In this document: positions 1 through 6,715 of the stretch, piece after piece
Position numbering within the stretch: position 1 is the first letter of the stretch
How the letters are laid out: each line of letters begins with the position of its first letter
Source of the DNA: Streptomyces chromofuscus
GTDB lineage: Bacteria > Actinomycetota > Actinomycetes > Streptomycetales > Streptomycetaceae
Length of the DNA: 64,000 nucleotides
Assembly (NCBI RefSeq): GCF_015160875.1
Contig: NZ_CP063374.1
Span: 1,674,001-1,738,000 of the forward strand
Direction: 5' to 3'
Position numbers and translations under genes: made by a program
The notes under the pieces: generated by a model
What the model saw: the letters and a program-made list of their open reading frames with translations, nothing else
The model's database searches: none
Told to the model about the DNA's origin: nothing

Positions 1-1
1 C

Positions 2-139
2 CCGATCGGTCAGCCCGTGACGTTGACCTCGGCCGCAGCCAAGCAGGACGCCGGAATCTTCTCCACGTCCCATGACGTGACCCAGTCAGCGATCAACCAG
101 TTCGACTCCAGCGCCGTCACAACCGTGACGATGCCGTAG
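2..139 (+). CDS. C-terminal end of an unknown protein (5' partial)
   Basis: Only the last 45 codons lie in the window, ending in TAG at 137-139. The visible tail is rich in Ser, Thr, Val and Asp and has no motif I recognise; it could be the end of an extracellular or carbohydrate-related protein, but that is a guess. Codon use is Streptomyces-like (G/C in the third position), which is the main reason to regard it as coding. A strong hairpin at 274-325 lies downstream and could terminate it. Confidence 0.5.
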   Translation, partial: PIGQPVTLTSAAAKQDAGIFSTSHDVTQSAINQFDSSAVTTVTMP

Positions 140-273
140 GTGCCGCTCACAGTGGGTCGGCGATAGGCGCGGCACGGTGCTCTGGAGCGCGCCGGCAGAC
201 CGACGGTTCCCGTTCACGGATTCTGGCGGCGGGCGCACGAGAGGACCACAGCGCCAAGCGTGACCTGCGGGCG

Positions 274-325
274 GCCAGAAGGCCGTGCGGGGCGGGCGTA
301 CGCTCGCCCCGCACGGCCTTCTGGC
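274..325. terminator. Long perfect hairpin, probable terminator
   Basis: Perfect 21-bp inverted repeat: arms 274-294 and 305-325 (GCCAGAAGGCCG... / ...CGGCCTTCTGGC) around a 10-nt loop. It sits between the partial gene ending at 139 and a transposase remnant. There is no strong T-run, as is usual in Streptomyces. It could instead be an insertion-sequence end, but no matching copy is seen at the other side of the remnant. Confidence 0.6.
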
Positions 326-379
326 TTGGTACTCCGGTCAGGTTTCGTGTCGTGAGCTGGTGGTTGTCGTTGTCCGGGT

Positions 380-800
380 ATGGAGGCGACAGCTGAAGTC
401 GGCCAGTGGCAGGATGAGTTGGAGTCGGTGTTCGCTCGGGTGGCAGGCCGGTTCGCCCGGGTGGATGCACGGCGGCGGATGCGGGACCAGGTGCGTGGTC
501 TGCCGGCGCCGGTCGAGCGGAAGAAGGGCCGGCCGCCGCGAAGAACGAGTGCGGCCTCGACGAGTACGAGTCCGCCGCTGTCCCGGCCGGCATCAGCACA
601 TCACCCTGCCACGCTCGCCCACACCGCCCCTGCCGCCCAGACCGGCGGCGATCCAAGGGCGGCAGCAGAAACGGTCAGCCCTCGTCCCGCTCACCGTGGC
701 AGAGACCCGGCGCCTGCCGGATCCAACTGGAGTACCAGGTGCGCCACAGAGGGTGCTCACGGTCCTTGATCGACCAGGTGCGCCGCCGGCAGTGCTCCCG
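380..800 (+). pseudogene. Decayed transposase remnant (IS701-like)
   Basis: The first ~50 codons from the ATG at 380 resemble the start of Streptomyces IS701-type DDE transposases: a WQDELE/VFARVAGRF stretch, then RDQVRGLPAPVERK, a block I associate with that family's RGLLAPVERKNGWQ region. After about position 530 the frame is lost; a second frame continues with VPLTVAETRRL (about 685-715), like a C-terminal piece of the same family. The DDE catalytic core is missing, so it has lost both frame and centre and cannot be active. Family assignment is from memory and moderately sure. Confidence 0.55.
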
Positions 801-832
801 TAACGACTAGGTGCGCCACTGGGAGTGCTCCC
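735..832. repeat. Three degenerate direct repeats (AGGTGCGCC...GTGCTC)
   Basis: The pattern C(C/T)AGGTGCGCC-N7-GTGCTC occurs three times, starting at 735, 774 and 807 (spacings 39 and 33 bp). The third copy runs into the 3' end of the cytochrome gene and supplies its stop codon (807-809, complement) and last few residues. The block adjoins the transposase remnant and may be insertion-sequence terminal debris. Confidence 0.6.
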
Positions 833-1430
833 GTTCCGCCCACTCCCGGCTCACCGCGCCCGTGCGCATCCCGCGCCGCGCCTCCGGGTCCCCCAGCGCC
901 ATGCCGATGTGACCGGCCAGGACGATGCCCATGGTGAGGGCCAGCCAGTCGTGGACGAAGGTCGCGCTGGTCCGCCACACCAGTGGGGTGAGGTGGGTGA
1001 ACCACATGATCAGGCCCGTGCCCAGCATCACCAGCGTCGCTCCGGCGATCCAGGCCGCGTAGATCTTCTGCCCGGCGTTGAACTTCCCCGCCGGGCGCGC
1101 CGAGTGCCGCTTGTCCCGGCGCAGGGCGGCACGCAGCCAGACCCGGTCGTGCGGGCCGAAGCGGTTCAGCAGCCGCACATCGCCCCGGAAGGCGCGGGAG
1201 GCGAGCCCCGCCAGGACCGGCACCGGCAGCGCGAGGCCCGCCCACTGGTGGACGGTGACGACGAGAGCGCGGCGCCCGACGAGCTCGGCGAGCTCGGGGA
1301 CGTACAGGCAGGCCGCCGTCAGTACGCACACGCCCATCAGGAAGGCGGACGTGCGGTGCACCCACCGTTCGGCCCGGCTGAACCGGCGTACCTCCGTGGC
1401 CCGGACGGGCGCGTCAGCTCGTAGGCTCAT
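807..1430 (-). CDS. Cytochrome b561-like membrane subunit of a molybdoenzyme
   Basis: A 207-residue integral membrane protein with four or five hydrophobic helices. It is probably the quinone-linked di-haem partner of the molybdoenzyme encoded just upstream. Histidines lie in or next to helices in WVHRTSAF, VTVHQWAGLAL, FVHDWLAL and VLAGHIGM, as expected for b-type haem ligands. The start ATG (1428-1430) lies inside the 3' end of the preceding gene, overlapping it by 17 nt, so the two are translationally coupled. The last residues are encoded by the third direct repeat next to the transposase remnant, so the native C-terminus may have been replaced. By function it parallels YedZ/MsrQ, though sequence relation is closer to the b561/Ni-Fe hydrogenase cytochrome type. 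Confidence 0.8.
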   Translation of the reverse strand: MSLRADAPVRATEVRRFSRAERWVHRTSAFLMGVCVLTAACLYVPELAELVGRRALVVTVHQWAGLALPVPVLAGLASRAFRGDVRLLNRFGPHDRVWLRAALRRDKRHSARPAGKFNAGQKIYAAWIAGATLVMLGTGLIMWFTHLTPLVWRTSATFVHDWLALTMGIVLAGHIGMALGDPEARRGMRTGAVSREWAEREHSQWRT

Positions 1431-2139
1431 CGTCCCGTCCGTTCGAACGGCCGACCCAGGCGTCGATGTCGTAACCGCGCTCCTCCCAGTAGCCCGGCTC
1501 CACGTCCTCGGTGACGGTGATGCCGGAGAGCCACTTCGCGGACTTGTAGAAGTACATCGGCGCCACATAGAGGCGGACCGGGCCGCCGTGCGCGTGGCTG
1601 ACGTCCTCGTCCTGCATCCGCAGGGCGACCAGGACGTCGGCGCGGCGGGCCTGGCCGAGGGTGAGGCTCTCGGAGTAGGTGCCGTCGAAGCAGGTGAAGC
1701 GGACCGCCTTCGCGGTGGGGCGCACGCCGGCCGCGTCCAGCAGCGCCGACAGCCGTACGCCCTCGAAGGGGGTGTCCGGGACACGCCAGCCGGTGACGCA
1801 CTGCACGTCCCGGACCAGGCGGGTCTGCGGCAGGGCACGCAGCTCGGGCAGCGTGTAGGTGCGCGGCCGGTCGACGAGGCCGTCGACCGTGAGGCGGTAG
1901 GTGGTGGCGTTCTTGTGCGGTACGGAGGCGGCTACGGAGTAGTAGCGGAAGCCGCCGCCGTTCGGGAGGAGGCCGGTCAGGCCTGTGGGGTCCTTGTCGG
2001 CGGCGCTGCCGAGGAAGGACTCCAGTCCGCGTTGCAGGGCGGGCGCGGCGACCACGCCGAGGGCGCCCAGGCCGAGGGTGCCGAGCAGGACCCGGCGGCC
2101 GATCGGCCGGCCCTCCTGCTCGGGTTGTCCGGAGTTCAC
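1414..2139 (-). CDS. Tat-exported molybdopterin oxidoreductase, sulfite-oxidase fold
   Basis: A 241-residue enzyme of the sulfite oxidase/YedY (MsrP) class, binding one Mo-molybdopterin. The N-terminus carries a Tat signal (GRRVLLG followed by a hydrophobic stretch, residues ~14-32), so it is exported folded. The Mo-ligand cysteine is probably C114 in RDVQCVTGW, and the surrounding VDGLVD...LPEL and FEGVRLSALL blocks are typical. GTG at 2137-2139 was chosen because it places the twin arginines near the N-terminus; an upstream ATG at 2289 would add 50 unlikely residues. It forms an operon with the cytochrome b gene downstream. The natural substrate is unknown; methionine-sulfoxide repair of exported proteins is one possibility by analogy with MsrPQ. 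Confidence 0.85.
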   Translation of the reverse strand: MNSGQPEQEGRPIGRRVLLGTLGLGALGVVAAPALQRGLESFLGSAADKDPTGLTGLLPNGGGFRYYSVAASVPHKNATTYRLTVDGLVDRPRTYTLPELRALPQTRLVRDVQCVTGWRVPDTPFEGVRLSALLDAAGVRPTAKAVRFTCFDGTYSESLTLGQARRADVLVALRMQDEDVSHAHGGPVRLYVAPMYFYKSAKWLSGITVTEDVEPGYWEERGYDIDAWVGRSNGRDDEPTS

Positions 2140-2427
2140 ACGACCATTCGAGCACCGGCGGGGGCGGCCGGACCAGGGCTCCGGGGCCGACGTCAGACTT
2201 CCGTAACCACGCCCGGCCACGTCCGCCGAGGCACGGACCCGCGTGAGCGGCCACCCGAGGGGCGGGTGTGACGTGCGCCATGGCGCCACGGCAGCGCACC
2301 CCGGACCATGGCTGGGACGTCACGCCGCCTCCGGCCCGCGCGCCGGCCGCCGTGACCCGGTACGACCGCCTGACGCGGTCCCCGCACCGCCCGGCGCGGT
2401 CCCCCACCCCCCACGAAGATCAACGAG

Positions 2428-3345
2428 GTGGCCAGCTTGTCGGTCCTGGTCCTGGTTCTCGCCGTGAGCGCCGCCTGCTGCCTGGGCTTCGGCTTCGTCC
2501 TGCAGCAGAACGCGGCGCAGCAGGCCCCCCGCGACGACTTCCTCTCCCCCCGGCTGCTGCTGGACCTGGTGAAGGTGCCGCGCTGGCTCGGCGGCATCGC
2601 GCTGATGGTGGCCGGCATGGGCCTCGGCGCCGCCGCGCTCGGCCGGGGACAGCTCTGCCTGGTGGAGCCCCTTCTCGCGACCAACCTGCTGTTCGCCCTC
2701 GCCCTGTCCCGCCGCCAGACCCGGCAGGCGCTCGGCCGCCAGGGCTGGGCCGGCCTCGTGCTGCTGGCGGGCGGCGTGACCGCGTTCATCGTGGCCGGTC
2801 AGCCGCGCAGCGGGACGGCGGTCGCGGATCCGTCGCGCATGTGGCTGATCATCGGCGCGATGGGCGGCCTGGCGCTGCTGCTGACCCTGTCCGCCAAGCG
2901 CTCCCGGCTCGGCTCGGGTCCGGTGCTGCTGGCCCTGGCGGCGGGTCTGCTCTACGGCGTGCAGGACGCGCTGACCCGCGTCAGCGGCGACCGCTTCGCC
3001 GCGAGCGGCATGGGCGGACTGCTCACCTCCTGGCAGCCGTACGCGGTGCTGGTCATCGGCGTCACCGGGCTGATCCTGGTGCAGAGCGCGTTCGAGACCG
3101 CGCCCCTGCGCAAGTCGCTGCCCGCCCTCACCGCCGCCCAGCCGCTGGCCGGCATCGTCTGCGGAGTCGGCTTCCTCGGCGACCGGCTGCAGACGGGCAC
3201 CGGCGCGCTGGCCTGGCAGGCGACGGGGCTGGCGGCCGTCGTGACGGGCATCGTCCTCCTCGGCCTGCACCCCGCGATGCCCCGCGGCACGATCGTCCAG
3301 GCCCGCGTGCCGGTGCCCGTGCTGCAGGGCGCGGCGACGCACTGA
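2428..3345 (+). CDS. DMT-superfamily (EamA/NIPA-like) membrane transporter
   Basis: A 305-residue protein of about nine hydrophobic helices in a two-fold repeat, as in drug/metabolite transporters; the pattern (N-terminal helix, LQQNAAQQAP, then RWLGGIALMVAGMGLG) resembles the actinobacterial DMT/NIPA-like group. The substrate cannot be told from sequence. The GTG start at 2428 follows an ACGAGG ribosome-binding site. It is divergent from the molybdoenzyme operon; the 288 nt between them (2140-2427) presumably hold both promoters but no recognisable operator. A tandem-repeat region follows the gene. Confidence 0.8.
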   Translation: MASLSVLVLVLAVSAACCLGFGFVLQQNAAQQAPRDDFLSPRLLLDLVKVPRWLGGIALMVAGMGLGAAALGRGQLCLVEPLLATNLLFALALSRRQTRQALGRQGWAGLVLLAGGVTAFIVAGQPRSGTAVADPSRMWLIIGAMGGLALLLTLSAKRSRLGSGPVLLALAAGLLYGVQDALTRVSGDRFAASGMGGLLTSWQPYAVLVIGVTGLILVQSAFETAPLRKSLPALTAAQPLAGIVCGVGFLGDRLQTGTGALAWQATGLAAVVTGIVLLGLHPAMPRGTIVQARVPVPVLQGAATH

Positions 3346-3365
3346 CCGGCGCCGACGCACCCCGA

Positions 3366-3546
3366 CGGCGGAACCGACGGCCCTGCACCGCGGCATGCCC
3401 TCACGGCGAAACCGGCGGCCCTGCACCGCAGCATGCCCTCACGGCGAAACCGACGGTCCTCCACCGCAGCATGCCCTCACGGCGAAACCGACGGTCCTCC
3501 ACCGCGGCATGCCCTCACGGCGGAGCCGACGGTCGTGAGCCGCCGC
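3366..3546. repeat. 38-bp tandem repeat array (~4.7 copies)
   Basis: Units start at 3395, 3433, 3471 and 3509, exactly 38 bp apart, with a partial copy before them. The core reads ATGCCCTCACGGCG-A-AACCGACGG, followed by TCCTCCACCGC(A/G)GC; copies differ at a few positions. Since 38 is not a multiple of three, it does not encode a repeated peptide. It lies in the 454-nt intergenic stretch 3346-3799. Confidence 0.9.
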
Positions 3547-3592
3547 GACGCCCCCACGACCGGAGAGCCCGCGGGTCCCCGACGTCCCTCCG

Positions 3593-3700
3593 GCACTGAG
3601 TCACCTTGGGCTGCCCGACGCCCCCGGCACTCAGCAACCTTCGGCTGCCCGACGCCCCCGGCACTCAGCAACCTTCGCCCGCCCGACGCCCCACCGGCAC
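3593..3700. repeat. 34-bp tandem repeat array (~3 copies)
   Basis: A second, unrelated array: GCACTCAGCAACCTTCGGCT plus CCCGACGCCCCCG recurs at 3593, 3627 and 3661, 34 bp apart, with a diverged copy ending near 3700. It is non-coding by period and lies between the 38-bp array and the Nudix gene, whose promoter must be here or upstream. Confidence 0.85.
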
Positions 3701-3799
3701 ACGACGAACCCTCGGCTCACCGACGCCCCTCATGCCCGACCGGCCTCCCCACCCCCGAACGGCCGCAAGCGCCGTCGCGTGGCCTGCTTGGATGGCCCC

Positions 3800-4309
3800 A
3801 TGAGCGCTGCTGACGAGATTCTCGACGTCGTCGACGAGCAGGACCGCGTGATCGGCCGGTCCCCACGCGGCGAGGTGTACGCGCGCGGCCTGCGGCACCG
3901 GTGCGTGTTCGTCCAGGCCCGGGACGCCGAGGGCCGTGTCTTCGTGCACCGCCGCACGCCCACCAAGCTGGTCTTCCCCTCCCTCTACGACATGTTCGTC
4001 GGCGGCGTCGTCGGCGCGGGCGAGTCCTACGACGACGCCGCCCTGCGCGAGGCCGAGGAGGAACTCGGCGTCAGCGGCCTGCCCCGCCCCTCGTACCTCT
4101 TCAAGTTCCTGTACGACGACGGCGCCGGCCTCAGCTGGTGGTCCGCGGTGTACGAGGTCCGCTGCGAGCTTCCGGTCAGCCCGCAGGCCGAGGAGGTGGC
4201 CTGGCACGACTTCCTGCCGGAGGAGGAGGTACGGCGGCGGCTCGGCGCGTGGGAGTGGGTGCCGGACGGCCTGGCGGCGTACCACCGGCTGGAGGCGTTC
4301 CGGCGCTGA
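3800..4309 (+). CDS. Nudix hydrolase (YfcD-like)
   Basis: A 169-residue Nudix protein cleaving a nucleoside-diphosphate-linked substrate or similar phosphoanhydride. The Nudix box lies at residues ~72-94: G-x5-E...REAEEELG (GGVVGAGES, then ALREAEEELGV), with the metal-binding glutamates present. The N-terminal VDEQDRVIGRSPRGEVYARGLRHR is characteristic of the YfcD/isopentenyl-diphosphate-isomerase-like subgroup, but the isomerase active-site pattern is not complete. The ATG at 3800 was preferred over an in-frame start seven codons upstream because family members begin near DEILDVVDE. Downstream membrane genes run the same way, 37 nt later. Confidence 0.9.
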   Translation: MSAADEILDVVDEQDRVIGRSPRGEVYARGLRHRCVFVQARDAEGRVFVHRRTPTKLVFPSLYDMFVGGVVGAGESYDDAALREAEEELGVSGLPRPSYLFKFLYDDGAGLSWWSAVYEVRCELPVSPQAEEVAWHDFLPEEEVRRRLGAWEWVPDGLAAYHRLEAFRR

Positions 4310-4346
4310 CCGTGCCCGGCGCGGCGATCCCGATAGGGTCGTGCGC

Positions 4347-4739
4347 GTGAGCGAACTCGTGCGCAACGTCCGGCTCTGGTTCGGGCCCCAGCGGATCCGG
4401 GAGGAGGGCGACACGCCCGACTACCGCTTCTCCCTGGCGAACGAGCGCACCTTCCTGGCCTGGCTGCGCACCGCGCTCGCGCTGATCGGCGGCGGGTTCG
4501 CGGTGGACCAGTTCCTGCCGGACCTGAACCGGGGCTGGCGGGTCGGCCTGGCGCTCGCCCTGCTCGGAGCGGGCGTGCTGTGCTCGCTGCGGGCGGTCAA
4601 CCACTGGGTGAGCTGCGAACGCGCGATGCGGCGGGGCGAGGATCTGCCGGTGTCGCGGTTCCCGGCGCTGCTGAGCCTGGTCGTCGCGGTGGTGGCCGTG
4701 GCGATGGTCGTCGTGGTGCTGTTCGGGTGGGAGGGGTGA
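4347..4739 (+). CDS. DUF202 (YidH-type) membrane protein
   Basis: A 130-residue protein with three transmembrane helices. The signature LANERTFLAWLRTALALIGGG at residues ~31-51 defines the DUF202/YidH family, of unknown function. GTG 4347 is the likely start; an in-frame GTG two codons upstream is also possible. The stop overlaps the start of a second, shorter DUF202 gene (GTGA at 4736-4739), so the two are coupled and probably form a membrane complex. Confidence 0.85.
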   Translation: MSELVRNVRLWFGPQRIREEGDTPDYRFSLANERTFLAWLRTALALIGGGFAVDQFLPDLNRGWRVGLALALLGAGVLCSLRAVNHWVSCERAMRRGEDLPVSRFPALLSLVVAVVAVAMVVVVLFGWEG

Positions 4740-5059
4740 GCGCCGTCGACGCCGGAGCCCGGGATCCCGGGCTCCAGCCGGAGCGGACCCGGCTCGCCTG
4801 GCGGCGTACGACCCTCTCGGGCACCGTCGCCGCGGTGCTGGCGGCACGCACGGCCCTGCACGGCGGCGTCACGGCGCCCCGGATCCTCGTGGGCGCCCTG
4901 TGCTGCCTCCTGTGGCTGGGCCTCCTGCTCGTCGCCCACGGCCGCATCCGCGCGCTGGCGTCCTCCGCCCGGCCCGCGGCCCTGACCCCCCGGTACGCCG
5001 CCGCGGCGGCCCTGTGCACGGCGGCGCTCGCGGTGTGCGCATCGGTGCTGGTCCTCTGA
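4736..5059 (+). CDS. Second, short DUF202 membrane protein
   Basis: A 107-residue partner of the preceding gene. It keeps a degenerate form of the family signature (LQPERTRLAWRRTTLS at ~residues 13-28) and three hydrophobic helices (about 30-45, 50-65 and 85-105). Translation starts at GTG 4736 inside the upstream stop. Paired DUF202 genes of this layout are common in actinobacteria. Function unknown. Confidence 0.85.
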   Translation: MSAVDAGARDPGLQPERTRLAWRRTTLSGTVAAVLAARTALHGGVTAPRILVGALCCLLWLGLLLVAHGRIRALASSARPAALTPRYAAAAALCTAALAVCASVLVL

Positions 5060-5183
5060 CCGGCGGCCCCTGTGCCCGACGGCCGTGGGGCACCCGGACG
5101 CCACGAAGCCCGGATGCCCGGATATGCCCGCTTCCCGTGGCAGCCTGTCGGTCGTCCGTCCCCCGCACCGGAAGGTGAACGCC

Positions 5184-5480
5184 ATGACCACCCTGCACGA
5201 GGAGCACTCCGCCCATCCGCACAGCCACGGCCCCGCCTGCGGGCACGCCGAGGTCCCGCACGGCGACCACGTCGACTACGCGCACGACGGCCATCTGCAC
5301 CGTGCGCACGAGGGCCACTGGGACGAGTGCGAACCCTCCCAGCACAGCGCCCACGACGGCCACGACCACCAGCACGGCGAGGACTGCGGCCACCTGCGGG
5401 TGCCGCACGGCGACCACATGGACTACCTCCACGACGGTCACCGGCACGCCGAGCACGAGGGTCACTGGGACGACCACTGA
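5184..5480 (+). CDS. Histidine-rich repeat protein, probable metal binder
   Basis: A 98-residue soluble protein with about a quarter histidine and many Asp/Glu. Two copies of a ~23-residue unit, HGDHVDYAHDGHLHRAHEGHW and HGDHMDYLHDGHRHAEHEGHW, are each preceded by a Cys-His segment (CGHAEVP and CGHLRVP). The layout points to Zn, Ni or Co binding or storage. ATG 5184 has a GGAAGGTGA ribosome-binding site; upstream in-frame codons look non-coding. No AT-rich Zur-type palindrome was seen upstream. Such proteins are often misnamed zinc transporters, but no membrane segment is present. Confidence 0.8.
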   Translation: MTTLHEEHSAHPHSHGPACGHAEVPHGDHVDYAHDGHLHRAHEGHWDECEPSQHSAHDGHDHQHGEDCGHLRVPHGDHMDYLHDGHRHAEHEGHWDDH

Positions 5481-5551
5481 GGCGGGCGCCCCCTGCGCCG
5501 CCCGCCGGCAGCTCCCGAGAGCACACGGACCTGCACACCGAAGCACCTTCG

Positions 5552-5585
5552 GACAGCTCCCCGCCTCCCCGCGCGGGGAGCTGTC
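5552..5585. terminator. Hairpin terminator after the His-rich gene
   Basis: Perfect 13-bp stem: GACAGCTCCCCGC (5552-5564) pairs with GCGGGGAGCTGTC (5573-5585), loop 8 nt. It separates the His-rich gene from the next promoter. Confidence 0.7.
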
Positions 5586-5630
5586 GGCTTATCGTGGCGC
5601 CGATCACGTTCGACCGGCGCTCTGGACGGC

Positions 5631-5648
5631 ATACCGACCGGTCGGCAT
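5631..5648. promoter_or_regulatory. TetR-type operator upstream of the kinase/dehydrogenase operon
   Basis: ATACCGACCGGTCGGCAT has a perfect 12-bp core palindrome (CCGACCGGTCGG, 5634-5645) and lies 40 nt before the start at 5688. The half-site ATACCGACCGGT recurs exactly upstream of the SDR gene (complement, 11083-11072) and of the molybdopterin oxidoreductase (30948-30959). The likely regulator is the TetR gene at 7977-8579, inferred from position only. Confidence 0.7.
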
Positions 5649-5687
5649 CATAAGTCGAGTCTTGTTCACACGTCCGTAGGAGCGACG

Positions 5688-6710
5688 ATGGCTTCCGACC
5701 ACCCGCCAGGCCTCGATCCCGTCCGGCTGCGCGGCCTGCTCGACCGCGAGCTGCCCGGTCCGGTGCGCGGCCCGCTGACCGGCCGGCTGATCGAGGGCGG
5801 ACGGTCGAACCTCACCTACGCGGTCTCCGACGGCGTGTCGCAGTGGGTCGTCCGACGCCCCCCGCTCGGGCACGTCCTGGCCACCGCGCACGACATGAGG
5901 CGCGAGCACCGGGTGATCAGCGCCCTCGGGCCGACAAAGGTCCCGGTGCCGCGCACGCTGCTGCTCTGCGAGGACGAGGAGGTGCTCGGAGCGCCGTTCT
6001 ACGTCATGGAGTTCGTGCCCGGCACCCCGTACCGCACCGCCGACCAGCTCGCCCCGCTCGGCCCCGGGCGCACCCGCGACGTGGTCCTGTCCCTGGTGGA
6101 CACGCTCGTCGACCTGCACGCGGTGGACCCGCAGGAGGTCGGCCTCGCCGACTTCGGCCGCCCCGAGGGCTTCCTGGACCGCCAGCTGCGCCGCTGGGGC
6201 AAGCAGCTGGACGCCTCCCGCAACCGGGAGCTGGCCGGCATCGACGAACTGCACGCGGCGCTCGGCCGGGCCCTGCCCGCCTCGCCCGCCCCGGCCGTCG
6301 TGCACGGCGACTACCGCCTCGACAACGTCCTGGTGAACGGCGACGACGAGATCACGGCCGTCCTCGACTGGGAGATGTCCACGCTCGGCGACCCGCTGAC
6401 CGACCTGGGCCTGCTGGTGATGTACAGCATGCCGCTCGGCATGCCCGACTCGCCGGTCTCCACCACGGCCGAGGCCCCGGGGCACCCGGCGCCGGCCGAG
6501 CTGATCGAGCGCTACGCCGCCCGGTCGGGACGCGACGTATCCGCGGTCTCCTGGTACACGGCGTTCGCCTGGTTCAAGCTCGCCGTGATCCTGGAGGGCA
6601 TCCACTACCGCTACACCCTGGGCCAGACGGTCGGCCGCGGTTTCGACCGCATCGGCGACCTGGTTCCCGTCTTCATCGAGCACGGTCTCACCACTCTCCA
6701 GGAAGGCTGA
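5688..6710 (+). CDS. APH-fold kinase of the ACAD10/11-associated family (putative 4-hydroxyacyl-CoA kinase)
   Basis: A 340-residue aminoglycoside-phosphotransferase-fold protein. The catalytic loop VVHGDYRLDN is at ~205-214, with Asp as base, and the metal-binding LDWEM at ~225-229. It matches the kinase domain that in mammalian ACAD10/ACAD11 is fused to an acyl-CoA dehydrogenase; in Pseudomonas LvaA the same fold phosphorylates 4-hydroxyacyl-CoA. The dehydrogenase follows five nt later, so the pair is a split version of that fusion. Antibiotic phosphorylation is unlikely in this context. A TetR-type operator sits 40 nt upstream. AGGAGCGACG precedes the ATG. Confidence 0.88.
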   Translation: MASDHPPGLDPVRLRGLLDRELPGPVRGPLTGRLIEGGRSNLTYAVSDGVSQWVVRRPPLGHVLATAHDMRREHRVISALGPTKVPVPRTLLLCEDEEVLGAPFYVMEFVPGTPYRTADQLAPLGPGRTRDVVLSLVDTLVDLHAVDPQEVGLADFGRPEGFLDRQLRRWGKQLDASRNRELAGIDELHAALGRALPASPAPAVVHGDYRLDNVLVNGDDEITAVLDWEMSTLGDPLTDLGLLVMYSMPLGMPDSPVSTTAEAPGHPAPAELIERYAARSGRDVSAVSWYTAFAWFKLAVILEGIHYRYTLGQTVGRGFDRIGDLVPVFIEHGLTTLQEG

Positions 6711-6715
6711 CCGGC

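Noticed and set aside
274..325. 21-bp inverted repeat as an insertion-sequence terminus
   Set aside because: No second copy bounds the transposase remnant; a terminator is the simpler reading.
3366..3546. CRISPR array
   Set aside because: Units are contiguous with no variable spacers, and no cas genes are present; it is a plain tandem repeat.
3433..3813. Open frames across the 38-bp and 34-bp repeats
   Set aside because: The periods are not multiples of three, so the peptide is not repeated and the frame stays open only because of high GC.
5688..6710. Aminoglycoside phosphotransferase (antibiotic resistance)
   Set aside because: The fold is shared, but adjacency to an ACAD10/11-type dehydrogenase and acyl-CoA ligase favours a catabolic kinase.
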